5,528 bases of DNA from Candidatus Portnoybacteria bacterium CG_4_10_14_0_2_um_filter_44_20 (GCA_002792395.1 PFOG01000141.1:1-5528), one strand, 5' to 3'. Shown: positions 1 through 5,035, numbered from the stretch's first letter. A program made the numbers and translations. The notes: a model not told the origin generated them from the letters alone.

Positions 1-28
1 AAAGTGTACCATAGGAGAGTGCATTTTG

Positions 29-58
29 TTGCGGTTTTGGGGTGGGAAATTGTATAAT
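29..58 (+). promoter_or_regulatory. Sigma-70-like promoter of the Clp-like ATPase gene
   Basis: A perfect -10 hexamer TATAAT lies at 53-58. A plausible -35, TTGCGG, lies at 29-34, giving an 18-bp spacer. Transcription would begin near 65 and leave a leader of about 45 nt before the ATG at 110. The leader contains a tandem 7-bp repeat (TTCATAA twice, 87-100) and no Shine-Dalgarno site. The promoter shares several short blocks with the one at 2609-2637: GTGCAT upstream, GGTGG in the spacer and GTATAA at the -10. Assignment is by consensus match only. Confidence 0.6.
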
Positions 59-109
59 AGAAAGAGGTGTGCTTCGTAAATCGTACTTCATAATTCATAA
101 ATCTTTTTA

Positions 110-2551
110 ATGTACAACTATTTTTTCTGGCACTATACGGACGGGACAAGAGAATATTTAGAAATCTGGCGGAATTATCTCAGGTTTTTCTGGCGGTTTT
201 TTTCGGTTAAGCTGTTGCTTAAAACTCTTTTTTGGCCCTGGAGGCGGGATGTTACCCGGCATGGCCGCGGCTTTGACCCACAGGAATTTTTGCAGGTGGC
301 AGCTTTTAATCTTATCAGTCGTTTCATGGGCGCGCTGGTTAAGCTTGTAACGGTTGCTTTTTGCTTTTTAACGGAATTGTTGATATTTATTTTGGGTCTT
401 ATCTTTTTCGGCGTTTGGCTGCTTTTACCGGTTGTGGTTTTAGCCTTTTTGCTGCTCGGTGTCAGGAGCCTTTTTGTTTCTTCTTTTTTTAGCGCTTTAA
501 TTTGTTTTGTTTTATCCGGTTTGCTTTTTTGGCTGCCCGGTCTTTTCTATTCCATCAGCCAGAAGAAATTTCCATCGGAGCTTTCATTGGCGGAGATGAT
601 GAAAGGGGGCTGGTTTAATTTGGTTTGGGTCAGAGTAGGCGTTGATCCTGAACGGGGCCGGACGGTCAATTCCGATGAATTGCCGAATTTATTGAAAGAA
701 AAGGATATAACCGAAGATGAATTCAATCATGTCGTCAGTTGGGTGGCCAGGCAATACGAGGAAAAAGAGAGAAAGAAAAGATTTTGGCGCGAGGAAAACC
801 TGTTGGCCAAACGGGGCATTGGCCAGGATTGGATTTATGGCTATTCGGTTCATCTTGACGAGGTTTCAAAAGAATTAAATTTTATCCGTGGAAAGGAATA
901 TCATTTAATTGGGCGAGAGAAAGAAGCCGAGGCGATTGAACGGGTTTTAGCCCGTTCTGAAGAAAACAATGTTTTGATCGTTGGCGAGCCGGGCGTGGGC
1001 AAAAAGACTATTATTAAAAAGTTCGCGAAATTAATCTATGATGGCCACGCCTTGCCGGCTTTAAGTTATAAGCGGGCTCTGGAGCTGGATATGGGCGCGT
1101 TAATGGCCGGTTCGGCTAATGTTAGCGAAATGGAGGCTCGTTTAAGGATGGTTTTGGATGAAGCGACGATGGCTGGCAATATCATTTTGGTCATCGATAA
1201 TTTTAATAACTACGTCGGATCTCAAACTGGTGTCGGAAAAATTGATATCTCGGGCGCTTTGATGCCTTATTTGGCCTCTCGCCATATCCAAGTTATTGGC
1301 ATAACTACTTACGACGGTCTGCATAAAAAAATTGAGGCGGTTCCCGGATTGTTAAAGTATTTTGAAAAGGTGGAAATCAAGGAATTAGAGGATGATAAAA
1401 TGCTTTTGGTTTTGGAAGACGTTGTTTCTTCCATGGAGCAGAGGACGGCCATCCGCGTAACTTACCGAGCCTTAAAAGAGATTATTTCTAAGTCCGGCCA
1501 ATATTTTGCCGATATTGCCATGCCGGAACGGGCGGTTGATCTGCTAGATGAAGCCTTTATTTACGCGGCGAGTAAAACGGCGGATAAGATTATCGAGTCG
1601 CGGCATGTTGATGTAATTATTTCCCAGAAGACGGAAATTCCGGTCGGAGAGGTGGCGATGGCAGAGAGGGAAAAACTTTCCCGGTTGGAAGACATTCTGC
1701 ATCAACGGGTCATCAATCAGGAAGAGGCGGTTAAGAGCATCGCTTCGGCCATGCGGCGGTCACGGATGGGCGTTGCCGAAAAGAAGCGGCCAATCGGCTC
1801 ATTTCTATTTATGGGGCCGACCGGGGTTGGTAAAACCGAAACAGCCAAGGCGCTGGCCGAAGCTTATTTTGGCAAGGAGGAAAGAATGATTCGGCTAGAC
1901 ATGTCCGAGTACCAGAATCTTTATGATATTAATCGTTTGATCGGTTCTTCAGAAGAAGAGCTGGGCTCTTTGAGTACCGCTGTCCGCGAGACGCCATTTT
2001 CTCTGGTTCTTTTTGATGAGATAGAAAAGGCTCATCCGAATATTTTAAATCTATTTTTACAAGTTTTAGACGAGGGTTGGTTGACGGATTTTGCCGGTCG
2101 AAAAGTCAGTTTCAGAAATACTATTATTATCGCTACTTCCAATGCTGGCGCCGAGTTGATCAGAGAAATGGTGGGGCAAGGACTTAATTTAACTGCTGAA
2201 AAAGAAAGGCTTCTGGACTTTTTGCAGTCGAATAACATTTTTAAGCCGGAATTTATGAACCGTTTCGACAGAGTGACGATCTTCCATCCTTTGTCGAAAG
2301 AGCATCTGATGAAAATAGCCGGATTGATGCTTGGGGGTTTGAATAAGCGATTGGCCGAACAAAAAATAGCTGTGGTGATCACTGAGCCATTGTTGGAGAA
2401 AGTTGTCGAGCTTGGTTATGATCCGCAATACGGCGCCCGGCCGATGCGGCGGGTTATCCAGGATAAAATCGAAGACCTAATCAGCCGAAAAATCCTGGAC
2501 GGAAGCTTGCAGAAAGGACAGAGTATCGAAATCAAACCGGAGGAAATTTAG
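110..2551 (+). CDS. Membrane-anchored Clp-family (ClpA/ClpC-like) double AAA+ ATPase with degenerate D1 ring
   Basis: An 813-aa protein of the Clp/Hsp100 AAA+ family. The N-terminus is aromatic and basic (1-50). A hydrophobic region at about 76-147 can hold two or three membrane helices, so the protein is probably anchored in the inner membrane with the ATPase in the cytoplasm. A charged linker follows (about 150-262). D1 begins near 266 with LIGREKE and has P-loop GEPGVGKK (292-299), where the last residue is normally Thr or Ser. Its Walker B is ID363-N364, normally DE, and the arginine-finger pair RRF is replaced by KYF (416-418). D2 looks active: GPTGVGKT (569-576), FDEIEKAH (635-642), sensor-1 Asn678, Arg718 in PEFMNRF, and sensor-2 GAR (775-777). 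Neither ring shows the usual pore-loop Tyr. I see no Clp_N repeats, no long M-domain and no clear (L/I/V)GF ClpP-docking loop. The family is certain, but the substrate and any protease partner are unknown. The ATG at 110 has no Shine-Dalgarno site but is chosen because the WHYT-type N-terminus resembles relatives. Confidence 0.93.
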   Translation: MYNYFFWHYTDGTREYLEIWRNYLRFFWRFFSVKLLLKTLFWPWRRDVTRHGRGFDPQEFLQVAAFNLISRFMGALVKLVTVAFCFLTELLIFILGLIFFGVWLLLPVVVLAFLLLGVRSLFVSSFFSALICFVLSGLLFWLPGLFYSISQKKFPSELSLAEMMKGGWFNLVWVRVGVDPERGRTVNSDELPNLLKEKDITEDEFNHVVSWVARQYEEKERKKRFWREENLLAKRGIGQDWIYGYSVHLDEVSKELNFIRGKEYHLIGREKEAEAIERVLARSEENNVLIVGEPGVGKKTIIKKFAKLIYDGHALPALSYKRALELDMGALMAGSANVSEMEARLRMVLDEATMAGNIILVIDNFNNYVGSQTGVGKIDISGALMPYLASRHIQVIGITTYDGLHKKIEAVPGLLKYFEKVEIKELEDDKMLLVLEDVVSSMEQRTAIRVTYRALKEIISKSGQYFADIAMPERAVDLLDEAFIYAASKTADKIIESRHVDVIISQKTEIPVGEVAMAEREKLSRLEDILHQRVINQEEAVKSIASAMRRSRMGVAEKKRPIGSFLFMGPTGVGKTETAKALAEAYFGKEERMIRLDMSEYQNLYDINRLIGSSEEELGSLSTAVRETPFSLVLFDEIEKAHPNILNLFLQVLDEGWLTDFAGRKVSFRNTIIIATSNAGAELIREMVGQGLNLTAEKERLLDFLQSNNIFKPEFMNRFDRVTIFHPLSKEHLMKIAGLMLGGLNKRLAEQKIAVVITEPLLEKVVELGYDPQYGARPMRRVIQDKIEDLISRKILDGSLQKGQSIEIKPEEI

Positions 2552-2562
2552 AGAAAATCCAA

Positions 2563-2598
2563 AATTAACCCAATTTACCCGATTCACCTAATTTCTAA
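2563..2598 (+). repeat. Degenerate tandem 9-bp repeat (about 3-4 units)
   Basis: Just after the stop of the ATPase gene, successive 9-mers resemble one another: AATTAACCC (2563-2571), AATTTACCC (2572-2580), GATTCACCT (2581-2589) and a decayed AATTTCTAA (2590-2598). The first two differ at one position. No hairpin or T-tract is present, so this is not an intrinsic terminator. It lies immediately upstream of the next promoter. Confidence 0.45.
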
Positions 2599-2608
2599 TA
2601 GTGCATCC

Positions 2609-2637
2609 TTGACTTTTTTGAGGTGGTAGTGTATAAA
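2609..2637 (+). promoter_or_regulatory. Sigma-70-like promoter of the two-gene small membrane protein unit
   Basis: TTGACT (2609-2614) and TATAAA (2632-2637) are separated by exactly 17 bp, close to the ideal bacterial consensus. Transcription should begin near 2644, only about 16 nt before the GTG start at 2660, so the leader contains little beyond the ribosome-binding site. No terminator separates this unit from the ATPase gene upstream, so some read-through from that gene is possible. Confidence 0.75.
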
Positions 2638-2647
2638 AAAAGGAAAA

Positions 2648-2653
2648 AAGGAG
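2648..2653 (+). promoter_or_regulatory. Shine-Dalgarno site that fixes the GTG start at 2660
   Basis: AAGGAG at 2648-2653 sits 6 nt before GTG 2660. A nearer ATG at 2656 is in another frame and stops after seven codons, so it cannot start the protein. GTG is therefore the likely initiator despite the competing ATG. Confidence 0.7.
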
Positions 2654-2659
2654 ATATGA

Positions 2660-2983
2660 GTGGACGCAAAAGAATTTAACAGAAAGTTGAATCGTTTTAT
2701 TAAAGTCTGTATTAAGATTTTGGTAGTTCTCATTCTGTGGCAGTTTTTAGAAGTCAGCGGTATGCTGGTAAGCCAGGATGTGGCCGTTAAAGCTTTGGAA
2801 ACGCAGGGTTTTTGTAACGTTCAAGTTATTGATAAGCATTGGATGTTTTTTGGGTGGCACGGCGGCGACAAGGGTGTCGGTGTCAGGTTTGACGTTGTTG
2901 CTACCAATCCGATCGGACAGAAGGTAAGCGTTTACGTTTTCTCCGGATGGCTTTTTAAGGCGGCAACTGTCAGAACTAGATAA
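2660..2983 (+). CDS. Small membrane-anchored protein of unknown function (107 aa)
   Basis: The protein has one predicted membrane helix at about 14-30, after a basic N-terminus (KEFNRKLNRFIK), which suggests an inner-membrane anchor. It continues into a roughly 70-residue soluble domain. That domain begins with a helix, AVKALETQGF (42-51), and then has beta-rich segments with VQVIDKHWMFFGW (54-66), VRFDVVATNPIGQKV (75-89) and a terminal SGWLFKAATVR. An ALE-x-QG-F start, a central Trp/Gly segment and an NPxGxxV strand followed by SG-F-K-AT-R resemble small proteins I have seen annotated as hypothetical in other bacteria and phages. I cannot name a function. It starts at GTG with a good ribosome-binding site and its own promoter. 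It is followed after 42 nt by a second small membrane protein in the same unit. Confidence 0.8.
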   Translation: MDAKEFNRKLNRFIKVCIKILVVLILWQFLEVSGMLVSQDVAVKALETQGFCNVQVIDKHWMFFGWHGGDKGVGVRFDVVATNPIGQKVSVYVFSGWLFKAATVRTR

Positions 2984-3005
2984 GCTTTTACTAAGCTTAA
3001 AAGCT
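2983..3005 (+). other. Intergenic hairpin between the two small membrane protein genes
   Basis: A perfect 8-bp inverted repeat, AGCTTTTA (2983-2990) and TAAAAGCT (2998-3005), encloses a 7-nt loop that itself carries part of a second AAGCTT. It begins at the last base of the upstream stop codon. It is AT-rich and has no T-tract, so it is unlikely to terminate. It could protect or process the transcript between the two genes. Confidence 0.4.
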
Positions 3006-3025
3006 AAACCACGGGAGGATGAGAG

Positions 3026-3244
3026 ATGAAGGCTTTATTTGGTGCTTTCTTAATGATCGTTGGCGTTGTCTTGGGTATTTATGTTGGTTTATGGGTTATG
3101 TTCGCCGGCGGCATTAAATCAATCGTAGCCGGAAGCGTTCTTTGGGGATTGATTAAAATGTTGCTACTTCTTGGGTGTCTTCGTTGTGTCCGACAAAACT
3201 GCCCTCGGGCTAGAAGTCGCGCAACGGGTGAAAAATTTTGTTGA
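3026..3244 (+). CDS. Small two-helix membrane protein, frame apparently disrupted near its end (72 aa as read)
   Basis: The ATG at 3026 is preceded by a clear GGGAGGA ribosome-binding site (3013-3019). The first ~49 residues look like a genuine membrane protein. Helix 1 spans about 4-27 and ends in GLWVMFAGGI, a pattern seen in small uncharacterised membrane proteins of phages and of this bacterial group. Helix 2 begins at about 36 (GSVLWGLIKMLLLL). From residue 51 the reading changes character to a Cys/Arg-rich tail (CLRCVRQNCPRARSR) that does not fit a membrane protein. The frame starting at 3162 instead encodes a natural-looking continuation to 3284. The simplest explanation is one extra base, for example in GGG at 3173-3175. 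The gene is therefore either wrongly read, broken, or frameshifted in expression. No function is known to me. It is the last gene before the terminator at 3296. Confidence 0.65.
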   Translation: MKALFGAFLMIVGVVLGIYVGLWVMFAGGIKSIVAGSVLWGLIKMLLLLGCLRCVRQNCPRARSRATGEKFC

Positions 3245-3284
3245 ATCCGTAGACAAGTTTTCGAAAAAACATCAGAAAAAATAA
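3153..3284 (+). pseudogene. Out-of-frame C-terminal continuation of the preceding small membrane protein
   Basis: This reading frame is open from 3153 to TAA at 3282-3284 and has no start of its own. Joined to the upstream gene near 3170-3176, it completes helix 2 (LLLLGVFVV). It then adds a hydrophilic tail, SDKTALGLEVAQRVKNF and a Lys-rich end KKHQKK. The joined product is about 85 aa. Its stop falls 11 nt before the terminator hairpin, as expected for a true gene end. The entry marks a fragment rather than an independent gene. Confidence 0.6.
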
Positions 3285-3295
3285 AACAAACTCCT

Positions 3296-3331
3296 GGCTG
3301 CGCGGATTATACCCGCGCAGCCGATTTTTTT
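3296..3331 (+). terminator. Strong intrinsic terminator of the small membrane protein unit
   Basis: A perfect 10-bp GC-rich stem, GGCTGCGCGG (3296-3305) with CCGCGCAGCC (3313-3322), has a 7-nt loop and is followed two bases later by seven T residues (3325-3331). It ends the transcript that begins near 2644. Confidence 0.93.
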
Positions 3332-3342
3332 ACCGCAACGAT

Positions 3343-3405
3343 TTATCCACAGCTTTTGCAGGTTTTCGGCGGATTTATCAATAATTTGTTCATAAGTTAT
3401 CCACA
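3343..3405 (+). promoter_or_regulatory. Pair of perfect DnaA boxes
   Basis: The consensus DnaA box TTATCCACA occurs twice in the same orientation, at 3343-3351 and 3397-3405. The 45 bp between them is AT-rich and includes weaker box-like 9-mers, TTATCAATA (3375-3383, +) and TTATGAACA (3387-3395, read on the - strand). Two exact copies within 63 bp are very unlikely by chance. They mark a DnaA-binding site, either part of a replication origin or a regulatory or titration site. No dnaA, dnaN, rpmH or other origin-linked gene is in the window, and the flanking genes converge, which is not the usual origin setting. Confidence 0.6.
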
Positions 3406-3420
3406 GGAAGTTCTTGTCTG

Positions 3421-3445
3421 CGATAGGGGAAATATCCTATTATCG
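3421..3445 (+). other. Short hairpin after the DnaA boxes
   Basis: CGATAGG (3421-3427) can pair with the interrupted complement CCTATTATCG (3436-3445), giving 7 bp with a 3-nt bulge and an 8-nt loop. It has no T-tract and its role is unknown. It lies between the DnaA boxes and the nested terminator-like structure. Confidence 0.3.
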
Positions 3446-3495
3446 GCGCCATAATAGCGTCGTTTTTCGCGCTTTTTTGATGAGGCGCCTTTTTT
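3445..3495 (+). terminator. Nested double terminator-like structure
   Basis: The inner hairpin AGCG (3456-3459) with CGCT (3470-3473), extended by two inner CG pairs around a T5 loop, is followed by T residues 3473-3478. The outer arms GGCGCC (3445-3450) and GGCGCC (3484-3489) can pair around it, and a second T6 run (3490-3495) follows. Both tiers therefore have terminator form on the + strand. The strong terminator at 3296 lies upstream, so the structure may be a backup or may end an unseen short transcript. Confidence 0.45.
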
Positions 3496-3500
3496 GTGAT

Positions 3501-3530
3501 TAGACACTTTTTGGCTTGACGTGATATTAT
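3501..3530 (+). promoter_or_regulatory. Candidate promoter of the structured small RNA
   Basis: TAGACA (3501-3506) and TATTAT (3525-3530) are 18 bp apart, which would start transcription near 3537. A closer consensus -35, TTGACG (3516-3521), is also present but lacks a good -10 at 16-18 bp. The position just after the nested terminator and before the folded region fits a promoter, but the match is moderate. Confidence 0.4.
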
Positions 3531-3536
3531 TAAGGT

Positions 3537-3731
3537 AGACTTCACTAGTTAGGATATTTTGTCCTAGGGTTTAGATCAAATAGTTTTTCTAGGGAGACCA
3601 TATTTTTCATCGCCTTGGCGTTGAAATGAGGTCACCCACCTACAGAAAGGCTGAACCTTCAAAATCATCCGCAGTGGAGTCTTTTATTATTAAACCTATT
3701 CTAAAAAAACGGCCGCGCGCGGCCGTCTTTT
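3537..3731 (+). ncRNA. Probable structured small RNA, class not assigned (6S-like is one possibility)
   Basis: This non-coding stretch folds well on paper. A closing stem pairs 3565-3573 with 3691-3698 (8 bp, one bulged G). Inside it, an arm at 3596-3633 is built from GACC/GGTC, then TTTCA/TGAAA, then CGC/GCG capped by a CUUG tetraloop. A second arm pairs CCAC (3636-3639) with GTGG (3674-3677) and contains AAGG/CCTT (3647-3650/3656-3659). A small 5' hairpin, TTAGGA/TCCTAG (3549-3567), competes slightly with the closing stem. A candidate promoter precedes it and a strong terminator ends it, giving about 190 nt. That length and the 5'-3' closing stem would suit 6S RNA, but the multi-arm layout is not the classical single rod with a central bubble. 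I see no tmRNA, RNase P or SRP RNA signature motifs. Confidence 0.45.
3703..3731. terminator. Palindromic bidirectional terminator between the small RNA and corA-like gene
   Basis: An 18-bp perfect palindrome (3709-3726) with core GGCCGCGCGCGGCC is flanked by seven A residues on the left (3703-3709) and TCTTTT on the right (3726-3731). On the + strand it ends the small RNA. On the - strand, where it reads into seven T residues, it ends the CorA-family transcript whose stop codon lies at 3764-3762. Confidence 0.88.
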
Positions 3732-3761
3732 GTTTGAAGCTTTATTTTCGGCAATTTTTTC

Positions 3762-4694
3762 CTATAGCCACTTCTTTTTTATGAATATTCCCAACAGGAC
3801 AGAGGCAATCGCGAGAGTAACCGTTATAATAAACCAAAATGCTAACGGCGAGCGCGCGAAAGGAAGCGCGACATTCATGCTGTAGAAATTTATAATGGTT
3901 GTGGGCACGGTTATAATGATGGTCAGGGCGGTTAAAAGCTTGATGACCCGGTTTAGGTTGTTGGTCATGATTGTCGCGCAGGCTTCCCGGATATTGGTGA
4001 TGGTTTTCAGGTTGGCCTTGCACAATTCAATCAGTTGGTTATTGCCAAGAAAGAGGTCCTCGATCAATTCTTTGTCTTCTTCGTATAATTCCAATGTTTT
4101 TCCGGCCGAGCTACCGGAAAGGAGATTATTTAGCACGGCGTTGGCGGGGATTAGCGCGGCCAAAAAATCATTTAAAATACTTTCAAAGGTTATAAATTGG
4201 ACAATCTCTTTGTTGCCGATGTTTTCCAGCTGAACGCCGACGCCCCTTACGTTTCGGCTGATGTTTGTGAGTTGGTGGTTATAGGCAGAGGTGATCTCTG
4301 AAAAAATTTGCAGAAAGAATTTCGTCTTCTGTGTGGTGGCAAAGGGGAGTTGGCTCTCAATAAATTTTTTGAAAAAAGATAATGGTTCCTTTGATACCGT
4401 GATAACAAAATTTTCCCCGATTGCTGTCAGGAAAGGGGCGGTAGAAACTCTTTTTTCCGGCTGGTGCGGCGCGCGGGTAAAAACATAGCACTTATTATTG
4501 TCGATTTCCAGGCGGGGAACTTCATAAGGGTCAATAGCGTCTTTAAGCAAGCCAAAATCTAGGGCAAAATCTTTTGAAAGAGATTCCAGCTCTTCTTCTG
4601 AGGGGTCTTCCGCGTATATCCACGAACCCACCTTAAAATTGTCTAAAGTATTTAATTCTTTGTCTTTGATCGTTTTGTGGTAAATTTTTATCAT
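3762..4694 (-). CDS. corA: CorA-family divalent cation transporter with SMN in place of the GMN signature
   Basis: A 310-aa protein of the CorA metal ion transporter family (PF01544), which normally forms a homopentameric Mg2+/Co2+ channel in the inner membrane. The N-terminal cytoplasmic domain carries the family pattern WIYAEDPSEEELESLSKDF (25-43) and AIDPYEVPRLE (53-63). A long helical region follows (about 115-245), and NNLNRVIKLLTALTIIITV (245-263) leads into membrane helix 1 (about 250-270). The signature is YSMN at 271-274, where almost all relatives have YGMN. The codon is AGC, one base from the Gly codon GGC. Helix 2 spans about 285-305, and the basic end KKKWL is typical. Length and both helices are complete, so the gene is intact apart from this substitution. 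Its ATG overlaps the upstream stop (ATGA), implying translational coupling. The family is certain, but Mg2+ transport is uncertain because of the altered selectivity loop. Confidence 0.92.
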   Translation of the reverse strand: MIKIYHKTIKDKELNTLDNFKVGSWIYAEDPSEEELESLSKDFALDFGLLKDAIDPYEVPRLEIDNNKCYVFTRAPHQPEKRVSTAPFLTAIGENFVITVSKEPLSFFKKFIESQLPFATTQKTKFFLQIFSEITSAYNHQLTNISRNVRGVGVQLENIGNKEIVQFITFESILNDFLAALIPANAVLNNLLSGSSAGKTLELYEEDKELIEDLFLGNNQLIELCKANLKTITNIREACATIMTNNLNRVIKLLTALTIIITVPTTIINFYSMNVALPFARSPLAFWFIITVTLAIASVLLGIFIKKKWL

Positions 4695-5035
4695 AGTTTC
4701 TTATGGCTCATTGATGAATTGACTATAGAGATAATCAAGCTTAAAATCAACGCCCACCAAAAATTTTTGACCGTGAAGCCGGATACCAAACGGGCTGTTA
4801 ATAAAATCAGCGATGCGTTGATGACGAAGGTGAATAGGCCCAGGGTTAAGATATTGATTGGCAGGGTAAAGAGCAGGATGATCGGTCGGATAATAAGGTT
4901 GATCAGTCCCAAAACAAAGGCGGCGACCAGAGCGGCCGAAAAACTCACGACTCTAATGCCGGGCGTTATTGACGAGAGACCCAAGATAACTAAGGAAATA
5001 ATTAACCATTTGATTAGTGGTTTTGATGGAAACAT
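4691..5035 (-). CDS. Phage_holin_4_2 (PF04020)-type four-helix membrane protein
   Basis: A 114-aa, highly hydrophobic protein with about four membrane helices: 8-24, 31-49, 55-80 and 91-107. The family signature is visible as GLINLIIRPIILLFTLPINI (43-62) followed by LTLGLFTFVINA (63-74), then GFTV (86-89) before the last helix, and a short basic C-terminus HKKL. Despite the family name, these proteins are common chromosomal membrane proteins and are not evidence of a phage. Their role is not established. It is first in an operon with the CorA-family gene, overlapping it by 4 bp. The ATG at 5035 has no obvious Shine-Dalgarno site. A short leader of about 16 nt from the candidate -10 at 5063-5058 would be consistent with that. 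Confidence 0.87.
   Translation of the reverse strand: MFPSKPLIKWLIISLVILGLSSITPGIRVVSFSAALVAAFVLGLINLIIRPIILLFTLPINILTLGLFTFVINASLILLTARLVSGFTVKNFWWALILSLIISIVNSSMSHKKL

Noticed and set aside
2032..2428. Open frames on the - strand within the ATPase gene
   Set aside because: They are antisense to a protein with clear AAA+ motifs, have no ribosome-binding sites and encode no recognisable domain.
3285..3761. CRISPR array or insertion sequence in the structured intergenic region
   Set aside because: No regularly spaced direct repeats, no transposase fragment and no matching terminal inverted repeats were seen. The repeated elements are hairpins and DnaA boxes.
3626..3784. Open frame of 52 codons on the + strand (ATG at 3626)
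   Set aside because: It has no ribosome-binding site, runs through the palindromic terminator and ends antisense inside the CorA-family gene. It overlaps the structured RNA, and the length is within chance expectation.
3895..4233. 112-codon + strand frame opposite the CorA-family gene
   Set aside because: It is antisense to the helical domain and membrane helices of a well-recognised CorA protein. Its hydrophobicity reflects the complementary strand.
4691..5035. Prophage or lysis gene interpretation because of the holin-like family name
   Set aside because: No phage genes surround it. PF04020 proteins are common chromosomal membrane proteins, and this one is coupled to a transporter gene.
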